Shown: positions 28,882-39,568, counted from the first letter of the stretch. The stretch: DNA of 64,000 nt from Bacillus mojavensis RO-H-1 = KCTC 3706 (GCF_000245335.1 NZ_JH600280.1:1-64000); one strand, 5' to 3'. Notes: generated by a model not told the origin, from the sequence alone. A program made the numbers and translations.

Positions 28882-30228
28882 CTAATCTAAATGCGATAAA
28901 AATTCTTTCATGTCAGCGCGCTCAATGGCTCCTATGATATGCTCTGCTTTTTGCACATCACTTGGCAGCGCTGATTTCAATTTTTCTTTTACGTCTTCTT
29001 TAGACAGACCGTTTCCGGGGGCTCCCTTTGGGCAGTCCACACGCGCTTCACATATGCGGCCATCTGATAAAAATGCACGAACAATGGTGAAACGGCCTTT
29101 TGGAACCGCTTGAGAGGCTGGCTGAATGCGATTGTCATACACACGCTGAATATGACGCATTGCGGCGTATATGTGATTTGGTATCGGGTCGCTGTTGAAA
29201 TGTTCAGCAATCAGCTTCTGTCCGTGCAGGGCAAGGGCAATGACATATTCAACGCTAAAGCGGCCTTCCTCTCCTGTTTTTGGCGATCTTGCCGTTAACG
29301 CAGCATCTCCGCCAGGCGGAAAGACGACTTCAATCCGTTCTGTATTGTCAGCAGAAATGGCTTCCTGAGAGATAAGCTGGCGAATGGCATCTGCCGCGTG
29401 GTGTGCCGCGGAGCAGAATGGATAGATTTTAAACCATAGCCCTGGCTTCACGATTCTCCATGGTTCGCCCCAATGGCTTAACAGCGTGGTTTGCGCCTTG
29501 TCTACATCACCGTATAGGCCGAAGAAACCTTTTTCTCCATCCAATGCCGTACGAGTGCCTCCAACATCAGATTGGGCCAGCTTAACAGCAAGCGAGCCTG
29601 ATTGAGCTGCCAGCCCTGCGTGCAGCGGTTTCATTTCTGTACCGAATTGCACCCTCATTCCGGCAGACTGCGTTGCGGCAAAACCGATTGCTTTTTCCAG
29701 TTCTTCTTGAGTGAGTTCCTCCGCGTACCCGACAGCACAGGCGGCAGCTATGGCTCCGAGCGTTCCCGTATTGTGCCAGCCTTTTTCATAGTGCAGGCTG
29801 CCAATCGACTCTCCAAGCCTTGCCATCACTTCCACACCGACAATATAAGCGCCAAGAAGCCGCTCTTCACTTTCGCGAGCGGCAGCTGAAGCAATGAGTG
29901 CCGGCAAAATCACTGCACTTGGATGTCCCCTTACATCGGAATGGACATCATCGAAATCCAGAGCATGGGCGATAAATCCATTGAGCAGCGCAGATTGTAA
30001 TGGCGCTGCCTTTTTTCCTTGCCCGATAACAGGGACAAGGGGCGTGCCGCCTTCCTCTTCGATCAGGTGCAAAAGCTTTTGAATGCCTTTTTCTTCTCTT
30101 CCTGCGAATGATGCGGCTGTAAAATCAAGCAATCCCTTTTTGGCTTCACGCATCGCGTCAATGGCGTCCTCAGGTTGTGATAATCTTACAGCCTCAGCAA
30201 GACCTGCTGTCAGTTCTGTTCGGATCAT
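28882..30228 (-). CDS. yxeQ: MmgE/PrpD-family protein YxeQ
   Basis: A 448-residue protein of the MmgE/PrpD fold (2-methylcitrate dehydratase relatives), with the helical domain at residues 1-260 ([20 protein letters not shown] is a family core) and a smaller alpha/beta domain after it. It is the last gene of the yxe operon for breakdown of modified cysteines. Its exact step is not established; a hydratase or isomerase step on a carboxylic acid is inferred. Its start overlaps the yxeP stop by four bases, with GGAG eight bases upstream. Confidence 0.9.
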   Translation of the reverse strand: MIRTELTAGLAEAVRLSQPEDAIDAMREAKKGLLDFTAASFAGREEKGIQKLLHLIEEEGGTPLVPVIGQGKKAAPLQSALLNGFIAHALDFDDVHSDVRGHPSAVILPALIASAAARESEERLLGAYIVGVEVMARLGESIGSLHYEKGWHNTGTLGAIAAACAVGYAEELTQEELEKAIGFAATQSAGMRVQFGTEMKPLHAGLAAQSGSLAVKLAQSDVGGTRTALDGEKGFFGLYGDVDKAQTTLLSHWGEPWRIVKPGLWFKIYPFCSAAHHAADAIRQLISQEAISADNTERIEVVFPPGGDAALTARSPKTGEEGRFSVEYVIALALHGQKLIAEHFNSDPIPNHIYAAMRHIQRVYDNRIQPASQAVPKGRFTIVRAFLSDGRICEARVDCPKGAPGNGLSKEDVKEKLKSALPSDVQKAEHIIGAIERADMKEFLSHLD

Positions 30229-31367
30229 TTGATTGACTCCAATACAAGTACAGCCAGCTCAGCAAAGTAGCTGGATGCAACTTGCAGTGCGTCTTCATCC
30301 AATGTAAACGCCGGATGATGCCACTCTTCTGTGCCGTTTGTTCCCATCCAGACAAAGATGCCAGGAATTTTTTCTTGATAAAGAGCGAAGTCTTCTCCCC
30401 CCGGGGATTGCTCCGCTTGCACCGTTTGATAGCCAAGCCGTGCCGCAGCTTTGGATGCCGCGTTTAAAAATGTGCCGTCATTCTGAACGGACGGCAAATA
30501 AGGAAACCACCGGAATTCGGCCTGTGCCCCGTAGCTCGCGGCGATTCCTTCAGCCACTCGTTTCATATGCTCGGGAACGGCCTTTCTCGCTTCTTTTTGG
30601 AAGGTGCGAACGGTGCCCTCCATTTCAGCCTGGTCCGGAATCACGTTCCATGAACTGCCTGCCTGTAATCTTGTGATGCTGACAACCGCGTTTTGCAATG
30701 AGCTGATATTGCGGCTGACCACAGATTGCAGGCCGCTGATAATTTGTCCTGCTGCAGCGATTGGATCAATACTGTTATTTGGGATGCCGGCATGTCCGCC
30801 TTTCCCTTTCACAACAATCTCAAACCGGTCAACGCTTGCCATGAGCGGACCTTCCTTTATCCCAATGGTGCCGACAGGCAAATCAGGCTTATTGTGCATG
30901 CCAAAAATGGCGGAAACGTCATCAAGTACGCCAGCTTCTATAACCTTTCTTGCTCCTGCGGCGATTTCTTCCGCAGGCTGAAAGATAAAGCGGACTGTGC
31001 CTTTCAGCTTGTCTCTTCTTTTATTCAGCAAAATCGCCGTGCCGATGATGGAAGCGGTATGAAAGTCATGCCCGCACGCATGCATCGTGCCGTCTATTTT
31101 AGAGGCAAACGGCAGATTCGTTTGTTCTTGGATCGGGAGCGCATCAATATCCGCTCGTATCGCAATAACGGGGCCGTCTTCCTGCCCTTTGATTTCAGCA
31201 ATCACGCCAGTCTCTAATTGAGGAACGTCAACAATATCTATATGTTCTTCTTCAAGCCAGCGGCGGATTTTTTTTGTCGTTTCAAATTCTTGAAATGACA
31301 GTTCAGGGTGTGCATGAAGGTCACGCCGCATATTGATTAAACGTGTCTGAAACGTTTCTTCGGCCAT
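30225..31367 (-). CDS. yxeP: M20D amidohydrolase YxeP, N-acetyl-cysteine-derivative deacetylase
   Basis: A 380-residue M20D zinc/manganese amidohydrolase with [11 protein letters not shown] (metal ligands Cys, His), [16 protein letters not shown] (Glu ligands) and [11 protein letters not shown] (His). A lid domain lies at about residues 180-290. Published work places it as the deacetylase that acts after YxeL acetylation and YxeK oxygenation in breakdown of S-(2-succino)cysteine and similar S-modified cysteines. No signal peptide, so cytosolic. Confidence 0.92.
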   Translation of the reverse strand: MAEETFQTRLINMRRDLHAHPELSFQEFETTKKIRRWLEEEHIDIVDVPQLETGVIAEIKGQEDGPVIAIRADIDALPIQEQTNLPFASKIDGTMHACGHDFHTASIIGTAILLNKRRDKLKGTVRFIFQPAEEIAAGARKVIEAGVLDDVSAIFGMHNKPDLPVGTIGIKEGPLMASVDRFEIVVKGKGGHAGIPNNSIDPIAAAGQIISGLQSVVSRNISSLQNAVVSITRLQAGSSWNVIPDQAEMEGTVRTFQKEARKAVPEHMKRVAEGIAASYGAQAEFRWFPYLPSVQNDGTFLNAASKAAARLGYQTVQAEQSPGGEDFALYQEKIPGIFVWMGTNGTEEWHHPAFTLDEDALQVASSYFAELAVLVLESIK

Positions 31368-31382
31368 TCTTCTTCTTCCCTT

Positions 31383-32132
31383 CTATATAAGCTCTGCAGG
31401 TTCTCCCACCTGCTTGATAAATCGTTTTGTCCGTTCATTTTTCGGATGGTCAAACAGTTCTTCAGGCGTTCCCTGCTCAATAATATGGCCGTCCGCCATA
31501 AAAATCACTTTATCTGCAACCTCTCTTGCAAATGCCATTTCGTGCGTAACGATGATCATTGTTGTTTGTTTTTCAGCAATCGATTTGATGACTTGAAGCA
31601 CACCCGCCACAAGCTCCGGGTCAAGCGCCGAAGTCGGTTCATCCAGCAAAATCGCATGCGGATTGACCGCTAGTGCCCGCGCGATGCCGATTCGCTGCTG
31701 CTGGCCGCCGGACATTGTGATCGGGTAGCTGTCCGCTTTATGCTCTAAACCGACCTGCTTCAGAATCTCCATCCCAATGCGGTTCGCTTCATCGTGTGAT
31801 TTTCTTTGAGCCGTGAGTAAAGCCTCCGTAATGTTTTGCAGGGCGGTTTTATTTTTGAACAGATTGTAATTTTGGAAGACCATGGCCGTTTGCTGACGGA
31901 GCTGGTATGCTTCCTTGCGTGTAAACTTTTCCGCGTTCAGCTTGGCTTCTCCAATTTCAATGATGCCTTGATTGGGACGCTCCAATAGATTCAAGCACCG
32001 AAGAAGCGTTGATTTTCCGGAACCGGACGGACCGATGATTGCCACCACTTCTCCGCGTTTGACTTCAAGGTCGATTCCGTCCAGCACGACCAGATCTTTA
32101 AACGCTTTACGTATATTTTTTACTTTTATCAA
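31383..32132 (-). CDS. yxeO: Amino acid ABC transporter ATPase YxeO
   Basis: A 249-residue polar amino acid-type ATPase. Walker [13 protein letters not shown] (residues 34-45), signature [15 protein letters not shown], Walker [13 protein letters not shown] and the switch His in [10 protein letters not shown] are all present. It powers the YxeM-YxeN importer encoded just upstream. Confidence 0.95.
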   Translation of the reverse strand: MIKVKNIRKAFKDLVVLDGIDLEVKRGEVVAIIGPSGSGKSTLLRCLNLLERPNQGIIEIGEAKLNAEKFTRKEAYQLRQQTAMVFQNYNLFKNKTALQNITEALLTAQRKSHDEANRIGMEILKQVGLEHKADSYPITMSGGQQQRIGIARALAVNPHAILLDEPTSALDPELVAGVLQVIKSIAEKQTTMIIVTHEMAFAREVADKVIFMADGHIIEQGTPEELFDHPKNERTKRFIKQVGEPAELI

Positions 32133-32144
32133 CTGATTTCACCT

Positions 32145-32819
32145 CTAAGTCCGGTATGGCTTGCTCATGGCGCGTTCAAACAAGTCCTGCAGGATGCTGT
32201 AAATGATTGTAAGAACCCAATAGACAATCGCAACCGCCAAATAGGTTTCAAAATACTTCAGATTTCCCGATGCATACATCTTACCTTGCGCAAACATCTC
32301 CATGACACCCAAAGTAAATGCCAATGAGGTTTCTTTTAGGAGGCCGATAAATGTATTACCCGTTGCCGGTATCGCATTTCTGACTGCCTGCGGAAGGATA
32401 ATTCGTCTGTAGGCCTGCAGCTTCGTCATACCGACAGACAGGCACGCCTCCAGCTGACCTTCATCAACAGAGTTGAGGGCAGCGCGGAAAATTTCTGCCA
32501 AATAGGCGGCGTTTTTTAAACTTAAACCGATAATGGCAGCTGTGAGAGCTGTCATCTTGCTCATCTCCGGAAACAGCTGCGGCAGCCCGTAATAAATTAA
32601 GAACAGCTGCACAAGTGTCGGCACGCCCCGGAAGAATGAGATATACAGCTTTGACAGCTGATGAAGCACTGGTATTTTATTCTTTGTAATGAGTGCGAGA
32701 ATAAGTCCGCCGATAATCGCAAAAACCATGGCTGCTACAGCCATAAACAATGTAATCGGAAGGGCCTGAATTAAAGTCGGGAATGCTGAGATCATGAATT
32801 CCCAATCAATCGTATTCAT
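32145..32819 (-). CDS. yxeN: Amino acid ABC transporter permease YxeN
   Basis: A 224-residue permease with about five membrane helices and the EAA loop (EACLSVGMTKLQAYRRIILP), where it contacts the ATPase. HisM/GlnP family. It forms the channel for a sulfur-containing amino acid with YxeM and YxeO. Confidence 0.95.
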   Translation of the reverse strand: MNTIDWEFMISAFPTLIQALPITLFMAVAAMVFAIIGGLILALITKNKIPVLHQLSKLYISFFRGVPTLVQLFLIYYGLPQLFPEMSKMTALTAAIIGLSLKNAAYLAEIFRAALNSVDEGQLEACLSVGMTKLQAYRRIILPQAVRNAIPATGNTFIGLLKETSLAFTLGVMEMFAQGKMYASGNLKYFETYLAVAIVYWVLTIIYSILQDLFERAMSKPYRT

Positions 32820-32841
32820 TCTGGTGGTTCACCGCCGTTTC

Positions 32842-33636
32842 TTAATGCTTCTGTTCTACTGTGATATCTTCGTTAAAATATTTTTCTGAAAGCTTTTTAA
32901 GCGTTCCGTCTTTGCGCAGGTCATCGAGCGCTTTATTGACTTTTTTACGGGTCTTGTCGTGCGCGTCATCCTTGGCAAATGGGAATGCGACTTGTTCGTA
33001 CACAATCGGATCTCCGGCAAGCTTCAATGGCAAGCCTGTTTTCTTAATTTGCGCGATCAGCACACTTCGGCTGTTTACGTAAGCGTCCACACGTCCGTAT
33101 GCGACATCCTTCAGCGTGCCTTCCTGTGTCTCGTATGTTTTGATATTTATTTTTTTGTCAGGATCTTTGCTTTCAAGATTTTTCGCGTGATTTGAACCTA
33201 ATACAGCAGCTACTGTCTTTCCTTTTAAATCGTCTGCTGATTTGATGTCATTGTTGTCTTTTTTGACGACAATCTGTGTTCCTGCATAAGAGTACGGTTC
33301 TGTGAAGTTGTACATGTCCTTTCGTTCATCTGTCACCGCTACCTGATTGGAAATGGTGTCAAGCTTGCCTGTTTGAAGCTCTCCCATCAGACCGCTGAAT
33401 TCGAGCAGCTTCCAGTCCAGTTTCATGTCGATCTTCTTTGCAACAGCTTCCATTACTTCTACATCAAAACCTGTCAGCTTTCCGTCTTCTTTATAAGCGA
33501 ACGGGTAGCTCTGCCCGGTCGCACCCACATGAAGTACGTTGTCATCCGCTTTACTGCTGCTGTTCCCATTGCCGCAAGCTGATAGCACGGCTAATAACGC
33601 AGCAACTACCAGCACAGTCCATTTTCTCATTTTCAT
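32842..33636 (-). CDS. yxeM: Amino acid-binding lipoprotein YxeM
   Basis: A 264-residue solute-binding lipoprotein. The signal peptide ends at the lipobox LSAC with Cys21. The bilobal SBP_bac_3 domain follows (GKLTGFDVEVMEAVAKKIDM and GKLDTISNQVAVTDERKD). It captures cystine-like or S-modified cysteine compounds outside the cell for YxeN-YxeO. Confidence 0.95.
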   Translation of the reverse strand: MKMRKWTVLVVAALLAVLSACGNGNSSSKADDNVLHVGATGQSYPFAYKEDGKLTGFDVEVMEAVAKKIDMKLDWKLLEFSGLMGELQTGKLDTISNQVAVTDERKDMYNFTEPYSYAGTQIVVKKDNNDIKSADDLKGKTVAAVLGSNHAKNLESKDPDKKINIKTYETQEGTLKDVAYGRVDAYVNSRSVLIAQIKKTGLPLKLAGDPIVYEQVAFPFAKDDAHDKTRKKVNKALDDLRKDGTLKKLSEKYFNEDITVEQKH

Positions 33637-33659
33637 TTGATTTTCCCGCCTTTTATCTT

Positions 33660-34157
33660 TTATAGGTCATGTCGCAGTTGTTTTTTCATATAGACTGTCA
33701 TATGTCCTTTGCCCAGATCCTGCTGGCCTGCTCGGACATATCCTTTTCTTTCATACATCTCAATCAGCCACGGATGCTTATCCGCTGTTCCAAGCGATAC
33801 AAACGGAACCTTTAACGTATCACGCAGGATGGTCTGCTCAAGCCATTGAAGCAGCTTTGTCCCGACTCCCTTTTGCCCGGTTTCAGGATCAACAGCGAAC
33901 CACCAGATATGAGGAACGCCATATGGTCCAGGCTGCTGTCCCCAAGGCATTCTTAAGGAGATGGTCGCAATGATCCGCCCGTCTTCTTCCATGATGTAAC
34001 AGGCGTTTTTTCGGATATTGTTTAAGACCAGATCCAGATCGGCTTGGGCCGCGGCAAAACGAATGCCGAGCTTTCGAATCGGTTCATAGGCGCGCCTTGT
34101 CAGCTCGAGAAGCTGTTCGGCATCACGTTCAGTTGCCAGGCGATATTGCGTCTTCAT
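33660..34157 (-). CDS. yxeL: GNAT N-acetyltransferase YxeL
   Basis: A 165-residue GNAT enzyme. The acetyl-CoA loop is seen in ETGQKGVGTKLLQWLEQTI (the Q/RxxGxG motif). Published work assigns it acetylation of the amino group of S-(2-succino)cysteine or other S-modified cysteines, protecting them for YxeK. I start at the ATG at 34157 (MKTQYRLATERD), which has AAGGAGGA, rather than eight codons earlier. Confidence 0.9.
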   Translation of the reverse strand: MKTQYRLATERDAEQLLELTRRAYEPIRKLGIRFAAAQADLDLVLNNIRKNACYIMEEDGRIIATISLRMPWGQQPGPYGVPHIWWFAVDPETGQKGVGTKLLQWLEQTILRDTLKVPFVSLGTADKHPWLIEMYERKGYVRAGQQDLGKGHMTVYMKKQLRHDL

Positions 34158-34170
34158 CGAGCGTTCCTCC

Positions 34171-35496
34171 TTACCTCGCATAACGGTTTACCGGTTTTTC
34201 TAAACCGAAATGCTCTCTCAATGTTGTGCCTTCATATTCTTTTCTGAACACACCACGCTCCTGTAGAATCGGAACCACTTTGTCAACGAACAGTTCAATT
34301 CCTTCCGGAAGAAGCGGGGGCATGATATTAAATCCGTCACAAGCTTTATGGTCCACCCATTCCTGCATCTTGTCGGCAAGCTGTTCCGGCGTTCCGACAA
34401 AAATGTGATGGCCTCTGGAGCCTGCAACGTATTTGTAAAGCTCACGTATCGTCATATTGTCCCGTTCAGCCATTTCTTGAACAAGCTTAAATCGGCTCTT
34501 CACCGCGTTGGATGTATCCGCGTCAAGCTTTGGCAGCGGCCCGTCTAGCGGATAAGCAGACAAATCAATTCCGCCTAAATAATTCTGAAGGATTTGCAGA
34601 CCGACAGATGGAATGATTAAATCCTGAAGCTCTTGATATTTAGCCCGCGCCTCTTCCTCAGTGTCCGCGATGACCGGAAAAATGCCCGGCATGATCGCAA
34701 TTTTTTCAGGATCGCGGCCAAACTCGGCTGCCTGCTTTTTAATTGATTCATAAAATTCCTGTGCCGATTCCAAATGGTTTTGTGCCGTGAAAATCACTTC
34801 AGCTGTTTTGGCAGCCAGCGCTTTCCCGTCCCCTGATGAACCCGCCTGAATCATGACAGGCTGGCCCTGCGGCGACCTTGAAACGTTCAGAGGCCCGCGG
34901 ACTGAGAAATACTCTCCTTTGTGGTTGAGCTCGTGCATTTTTTCTTTATGAAAGAATTCACCTGTTTCTTTATTGCGGATAAAGGCGTCCTCTTCCCATG
35001 AATCCCAGAGTCCCTTTACGACCTCGACAAATTCCTCTGCCCGCTGATAGCGCAAGTGGTGTTCGAGATGCTTTTCTCCGCTGAAATTCAGTGCCGTTGA
35101 CTCAATGGATGAGGTCACGACATTCCATCCGGCACGGCCGTTAGACAGGTGATCCAGTGACGCGAATTGTCTGGCAATGTGAAACGGCTCGCTATAAGTA
35201 GTGGAAGCTGTCGCAGTCAGGCCAATGCTTGATGTCACCTGCGCCAAAGCGGAGAGCAAAGTAAATGGCTCAAACCTTGTTAACACATTTGGATGCGATT
35301 TGCTGTCAATTGACAGGCTGTCTGCTAAAAACAGCATATCCAGCTTGCCCCGCTCTGCTGTTCTCGCCAGCTCTTTAAAATAATCCAAGTTCATGCTCGC
35401 ATCCGCAGGCGCGTCCGGATGCCGCCAAGACGCAACATGATGGCCGGTCCCCGCAAGAAAAACTCCTAATTTGATTTGCTTCTTTTTGCTTGTCAT
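34171..35496 (-). CDS. yxeK: FMN-dependent monooxygenase YxeK
   Basis: A 441-residue flavin monooxygenase of the bacterial luciferase-like NtaA/DszA group. GTGHHVASWRHPDAP at residues 16-30 and GNARAGWNVVTS-type text (LSNGRAGWNVVTSS) mark the flavin site. It oxidises the N-acetylated S-modified cysteine so that the carbon-sulfur bond breaks. It is the first gene of yxeKLMNOPQ and needs a separate flavin reductase, not encoded here. Confidence 0.93.
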   Translation of the reverse strand: MTSKKKQIKLGVFLAGTGHHVASWRHPDAPADASMNLDYFKELARTAERGKLDMLFLADSLSIDSKSHPNVLTRFEPFTLLSALAQVTSSIGLTATASTTYSEPFHIARQFASLDHLSNGRAGWNVVTSSIESTALNFSGEKHLEHHLRYQRAEEFVEVVKGLWDSWEEDAFIRNKETGEFFHKEKMHELNHKGEYFSVRGPLNVSRSPQGQPVMIQAGSSGDGKALAAKTAEVIFTAQNHLESAQEFYESIKKQAAEFGRDPEKIAIMPGIFPVIADTEEEARAKYQELQDLIIPSVGLQILQNYLGGIDLSAYPLDGPLPKLDADTSNAVKSRFKLVQEMAERDNMTIRELYKYVAGSRGHHIFVGTPEQLADKMQEWVDHKACDGFNIMPPLLPEGIELFVDKVVPILQERGVFRKEYEGTTLREHFGLEKPVNRYAR

Positions 35497-35835
35497 GACG
35501 TTACTGCTCCTTTTATCATGTTTTAGGCTGAAAAGTCCGAAAAATAAACTCCTATATTCCTAGTTGTTTAATGTGAATAAATCAAAATGTACATTTGTAT
35601 GGCGAGTTTGTCAATGAGTTGAGATCAATTTTTTCTATACAAGCTGAAGAGTTCCTTGCGTGAACATGATGGAATAACATTGGTTCATTCAACTAGTGCA
35701 ACCTCCATAACGGCAAAGAAACTGAGTCTGATGAAGCAGCGACTCAGTTTCTATCCAAACATTTTATAGAAATGCAGTTTTTAACATTTCCTTTGCCTTT
35801 TCTTCTCTTTTGCAAACCGCCTATCGTAACTATCT
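35497..35835. other. yxeK upstream region with possible CymR site and a perfect inverted repeat
   Basis: The yxe operon promoter must lie here. At 35545-35570 the minus strand reads AACTAGGAATATAGGAGTTT, which resembles sites of the cysteine regulator CymR. At 35717-35752 AGAAACTGAGTC and GACTCAGTTTCT form a perfect 12-bp stem with a 12-base loop, without a clear U tail. No gene is seen. Confidence 0.5.
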
Positions 35836-35879
35836 AATAAAAAAACAGCTGACTCCGGATTCAAACCGGAATCAGCTGA
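35836..35879 (-). terminator. Terminator of yxeI
   Basis: TCAGCTGATTCCGG and CCGGAGTCAGCTG pair around TTTGAAT and are followed by a run of T on the minus strand. Confidence 0.85.
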
Positions 35880-35888
35880 TTGAGTCAA

Positions 35889-36875
35889 TTAATTAAGCTC
35901 ATGAATACTCTCTTCTGCTCTAGCGGAAAACACTTTAGGCTCTAAGCCGTCAAGGTCTTCATGAAATAAATTTACTTTTTGGATTTGCCGATTGTCATAG
36001 TGGTGGAAATAATAGTTTCCAGTGTCGTTGCACATCACGGAAGTATATTGCGTATAATCGATTTCATCTTCTTCCGTTATCACTGCGCCCTTGGGTATCG
36101 TCATATTGGCCAAAATTTGAAAAGCGGCTGTTACCCCTTTCGTTTCATCGGCCGCCGGCTCTAGATGTTCTTTCAAATAAACAGCTCTGACAAACCGGGA
36201 AGGCGGTGTATAATCCCCCGGAAGGCCCACAGTCCCAGAGCCTTGGCCAAAAGCGGACAGCGGTAATCCGCCCATCTCCTTGCTCTCTAATTGCTTCGGT
36301 CTGATTCCAATATATTGCCGTAAATTGGTCACATGCCATAAAAAGTCGGGGCTGTTCGTCATGACACCAGGTTGATTGTCATAGACTTTGAGACCGTCTG
36401 CTCTCGGTTCTATCGTCAGGCTTCGTCCCGTCCGGTCTGACAATATCCAGTGAAGCGGTAAAACTGTATCCAATAGATCTAATTTTTTCTCTACAATCGT
36501 TAAAGATCGAATCTTTTCTTTCACGTCTTCCAAAGACTGACAGACTGACAGCGCCCATGTCACAAACTCATGCGGGGCAATGTGAACGGTGTCTTCCCGT
36601 ATCGTTTTTTCGTACTCCGCATAGCCCGGAAAATAAAGTGCAGCACACGATAAACCGTTTTCATTAACGCCGTCTGCAAATAAAATATTCCCAAGTTTTC
36701 TCCCCATACCGATAAAAGCGTACTGTGTCTGATGGGCCTTTCCGTCAGCTTCACTACTCCAACTGTAACGGCGCGGATAGAGAATCACCTCTGTCCCCAG
36801 CTGAAATGCAAAATCCATTGTTCTTGCTAATACATGTTTCCGGTCAGCAGTTTCCAATGTAAGACTTGTGCACAT
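35889..36875 (-). CDS. yxeI: Choloylglycine hydrolase/penicillin V acylase-family enzyme YxeI
   Basis: A 328-residue Ntn hydrolase. Cys2 after the initiator Met is the nucleophile, and Arg18 and Asp21 in LARTMDF are the conserved partners, so self-processing is expected. Relatives hydrolyse bile salts, penicillin V or acyl-homoserine lactones; the natural substrate in Bacillus is not established. ATG at 36875; single-gene unit. Confidence 0.9.
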   Translation of the reverse strand: MCTSLTLETADRKHVLARTMDFAFQLGTEVILYPRRYSWSSEADGKAHQTQYAFIGMGRKLGNILFADGVNENGLSCAALYFPGYAEYEKTIREDTVHIAPHEFVTWALSVCQSLEDVKEKIRSLTIVEKKLDLLDTVLPLHWILSDRTGRSLTIEPRADGLKVYDNQPGVMTNSPDFLWHVTNLRQYIGIRPKQLESKEMGGLPLSAFGQGSGTVGLPGDYTPPSRFVRAVYLKEHLEPAADETKGVTAAFQILANMTIPKGAVITEEDEIDYTQYTSVMCNDTGNYYFHHYDNRQIQKVNLFHEDLDGLEPKVFSARAEESIHELN

Positions 36876-36993
36876 TTGATCAGTCCCCTTTTCAATTCAG
36901 ATTCATATCATACATATTGTGAATGAATTGGTTTTATCAGCATAACGAAAGTCAAATCGATTCGTCAAAGAATTGACATTACATCTAATAAAA

Positions 36994-37026
36994 CGAAAAA
37001 GTCCAGCCTTTAGAAGGCTGGACTTT
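36994..37026 (-). terminator. Terminator of yxeH
   Basis: AGTCCAGCCTT CTA AAGGCTGGACT followed by TTTTTCG on the minus strand. Confidence 0.85.
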
Positions 37027-37839
37027 TTATTTAGCCAAAACAAGCTCGTGAATCGCATGTGCAACGCCATGTTCATTATTAGAGCGCGTTTGAAAGTTTG
37101 CGGCCTCAAGCACTTCCGGAATGGCGTTTGCCATGGCAACACCGCAGCCGGCCCATTCGATCATTGTCAGATCATTGCCGTTGTCGCCTATGCTCATGAC
37201 TTCAGCCTGCTCGATTCCGAGCAGATTCGCCAGCTGACGCACAGCATTTCCTTTGCTTGCTTCCGGATGCAGAATTTCGTAAAAGAAAGGCGCGCTTCTG
37301 ACCATCGTATACTTTTCTCTCACGTCTTTCGGTATCGATGTAATGACGTGGCTTAAGTGCTCTGGTTTATCAATAAACATCACTTTCGGAATGAGAATGT
37401 CTTTAGGCATCTCCTCAATTTTGCGGTAATGAAGCGGCACCTGTGTCACGTACGACTCATATACAGTAAATTCGCTGATATCACGGTTAGGCGTATACAG
37501 GTTGGCTGAGTCGAAGAAGTGCATCGGTGTCTCCAGCTCTAAGCTCAGGTCATATAATGATGCCAAATCATCATATCCTAGAGACAATTCCGTCACCACT
37601 TCTTTTGTATGCGTATTTTGAACAAGCGCCCCGTTATAGGCAATCACATAGTCGCCTTCCTCAATTAAATTGAGTTCATCTAAGTATCTCCGAACACCCC
37701 CGATAGGCCGGCCGGTGCAAAGGACAATTTTTACCCCTTCCGCTTTTGCGGCATGCAGCGCGTCACGGACCTCCGCCGTCACTTCATGATGATCATTTAA
37801 AAGTGTTCCGTCCATATCGATTGCTATTAATTTGTACAT
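37027..37839 (-). CDS. yxeH: HAD-family Cof-type phosphatase YxeH
   Basis: A 270-residue HAD hydrolase with nucleophile motif DMDGTLLND (Asp8, Asp10), motif II LCTGRP, and motif IV GDNGNDLTMIEWAG. A C2B cap domain lies between. Such enzymes dephosphorylate sugar phosphates or FMN-like compounds; the specific substrate is not known. Confidence 0.92.
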   Translation of the reverse strand: MYKLIAIDMDGTLLNDHHEVTAEVRDALHAAKAEGVKIVLCTGRPIGGVRRYLDELNLIEEGDYVIAYNGALVQNTHTKEVVTELSLGYDDLASLYDLSLELETPMHFFDSANLYTPNRDISEFTVYESYVTQVPLHYRKIEEMPKDILIPKVMFIDKPEHLSHVITSIPKDVREKYTMVRSAPFFYEILHPEASKGNAVRQLANLLGIEQAEVMSIGDNGNDLTMIEWAGCGVAMANAIPEVLEAANFQTRSNNEHGVAHAIHELVLAK

Positions 37840-37878
37840 TCTGCATCTCCTTCGTGTCGTTTTCAGGCTATAGTCCCA

Positions 37879-38439
37879 TCATATCGTTTTTTCTTTTTGA
37901 TATTCAACCGCAAGAGATGATTTTCTCCTGTTTCTGTTTAGACGTCTGCCTTGTCTCCGAATCCGCGTGCGCGGCTTGCGCTTTGGTTCTGGACCCTTTT
38001 CGCCGGTCTCTGCTTGTTTCTGTTTCATCAGCAGGAAGCCGGCAGCTAAAAATGGAATACCCGTGATATTGAAGATGGCAAGCTTCACACCCGCCGCCGT
38101 CAAAAAATATGCCCAAGAAGATGAAGGGTTCCGTCTGATCATCACATAAGCGGCTATTTCGAGAATAATCATGATCGCATGCAGCACTAAACAATACATA
38201 AGCAATGCAATCACAAAAAACAGAACATAATTCACCAGTGCGCCCGAGTACATCATAGAACGCAGCATTTGCATAAATGATAACGACTGCATCGACCCGT
38301 TAATGACATTCGGATTGTAGATCGTATAGCCACTAAATAAATGTTTGATTTTGAGAAAAGCCCATAATACGAATATCCACTGAATGATATGTAAAATAAG
38401 ACCTGTCACCACTAGACTTTCCGCTTTTTTATTTCTCAT
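37879..38439 (-). CDS. yxeG: Membrane protein YxeG
   Basis: About 186 residues with four membrane segments in the first 150 residues, then a strongly basic C-terminal tail (PEPKRKPRTRIRRQGRRLNR). Function unknown. The start overlaps the yxeF stop by eleven bases, and its AAGGAGG lies inside yxeF, so the two are co-translated. No other family recognised. Confidence 0.8.
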   Translation of the reverse strand: MRNKKAESLVVTGLILHIIQWIFVLWAFLKIKHLFSGYTIYNPNVINGSMQSLSFMQMLRSMMYSGALVNYVLFFVIALLMYCLVLHAIMIILEIAAYVMIRRNPSSSWAYFLTAAGVKLAIFNITGIPFLAAGFLLMKQKQAETGEKGPEPKRKPRTRIRRQGRRLNRNRRKSSLAVEYQKEKTI

Positions 38440-38851
38440 GTTTCTCCTCCTTGCCGGCCTTTGACTCGATTCTTGTCATCGTTTTGGCCTGACCATTTTG
38501 CTCCCATATCAACGTTCCGTCTCTTCCTCTTTTCAGTTTGCTTTTGAGCGGATAATAGGAGCCAAGGTACTGGATCTCAATGGAGCCGTCAGTGCTTTGA
38601 GACATCACCTTGTATTCCATAAAGGGCAGCTGCACCTCTCCTCTCCCTTCAATCACCTCCGTCTCCAGCACCTTGTCTTTGGTAAATGTGACCGTTGCTG
38701 ATTTCACGCCGTCCGTGGGACCGGGGGTAATGCCCTCATCCCACGTTCCGTAATAAAACGGCGTCTCTTCTTTTGGCTGCTGGCAGCCAGTAAGCATGAG
38801 ACATACAGCAGACAAGAACAAAATGATAGGTCCTTTTCTGCACAATGTCAT
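38429..38851 (-). CDS. yxeF: Lipoprotein YxeF
   Basis: About 140 residues. The signal peptide ends in the lipobox LTGC ([14 protein letters not shown]), so the mature protein is membrane-anchored outside the cell. The rest is beta-rich, and I recall the B. subtilis YxeF structure as lipocalin-like. I start at ATG 38851, preceded by AAAGGAAGG; a GTG directly before is possible. Ligand unknown. Confidence 0.85.
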   Translation of the reverse strand: MTLCRKGPIILFLSAVCLMLTGCQQPKEETPFYYGTWDEGITPGPTDGVKSATVTFTKDKVLETEVIEGRGEVQLPFMEYKVMSQSTDGSIEIQYLGSYYPLKSKLKRGRDGTLIWEQNGQAKTMTRIESKAGKEEKHEK

Positions 38852-38901
38852 CACCTTCCTTTCTGCCCCTTTTTAGGCGAATGCCGTGGCACTGTGCCAA
38901 T

Positions 38902-38918
38902 GACTACATAGATTATAA
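38902..38918 (+). promoter_or_regulatory. Possible sporulation (SigK/SigE) -10 for yxeE
   Basis: CATAGATTATA about 45 bases before yxeE fits the CATAnnnTA -10 of SigE and SigK promoters. No convincing -35 is visible. yxeE is known as a spore gene. Confidence 0.4.
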
Positions 38919-38955
38919 GGAATTCACCCACATTCTTTTTAAGGAGATTGATTAC

Positions 38956-39321
38956 ATGAACCCTTATCAATATTACAGCCCGCAGCTCCCTCAGCAGGAA
39001 CCTTACTATAGCCAATATGAATACAATCCATATCCGCAGCAGGATGTATACCAGCCATACCAGACGGACAGACAGCCGGCATTGGAAAGAAGAATTGCTG
39101 CGCTTGAACGGCAAAACGAACAGCAGACAAGAGAATTAACCCGTCTGTCGAATGAGGATCGCCGTCAAAACCGGGAAATTGCAAGGATGGCCGATCAGGT
39201 TAATCAGCTAAGCCAGGCTGTTGAACGCCATACACGCCGCTTAAACCGGCTCAATCAGCGTCTCCGTACGGTAGAAAACAGATTAAATATCCCATTTACT
39301 GCGGGCGAAGGCGGTTTCTGA
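38956..39321 (+). CDS. yxeE: Spore coat protein YxeE
   Basis: A 121-residue protein rich in Tyr, Gln and Pro at the start ([20 protein letters not shown]) with a coiled coil from about residue 45 ([20 protein letters not shown]) rich in Arg and Gln. This composition is usual for inner coat proteins. AAGGAG precedes the ATG at 38956; the frame open upstream is not used. Confidence 0.88.
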   Translation: MNPYQYYSPQLPQQEPYYSQYEYNPYPQQDVYQPYQTDRQPALERRIAALERQNEQQTRELTRLSNEDRRQNREIARMADQVNQLSQAVERHTRRLNRLNQRLRTVENRLNIPFTAGEGGF

Positions 39322-39337
39322 AGCAAGAAAAGAAAAA

Positions 39338-39385
39338 AGCGGAATACGATTCTCCAGATGTCGGAGTTTCGTTTTCCGCTATTCT
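39338..39385 (+). terminator. Terminator of yxeE
   Basis: AGCGGAATACGATTCTCC and GGAGTTTCGTTTTCCGCT form a long imperfect stem, followed by ATTCTTAT. Confidence 0.65.
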
Positions 39386-39568
39386 TATGTGCAGGGCGGG
39401 ACATTTACATAAAAAGGGTTTTTACAAGTATACAATTTTTGCCGATGTCATTCAAAGGATGAGGGGGGCAAGGAAAATAATTGTAGTTCTCCTTTTGCCG
39501 AATTTCTTCTGGTTCGGGTTGCATGATAAGACCGACAAATGTCAATTGAACACATGGAGGGATTTTAC

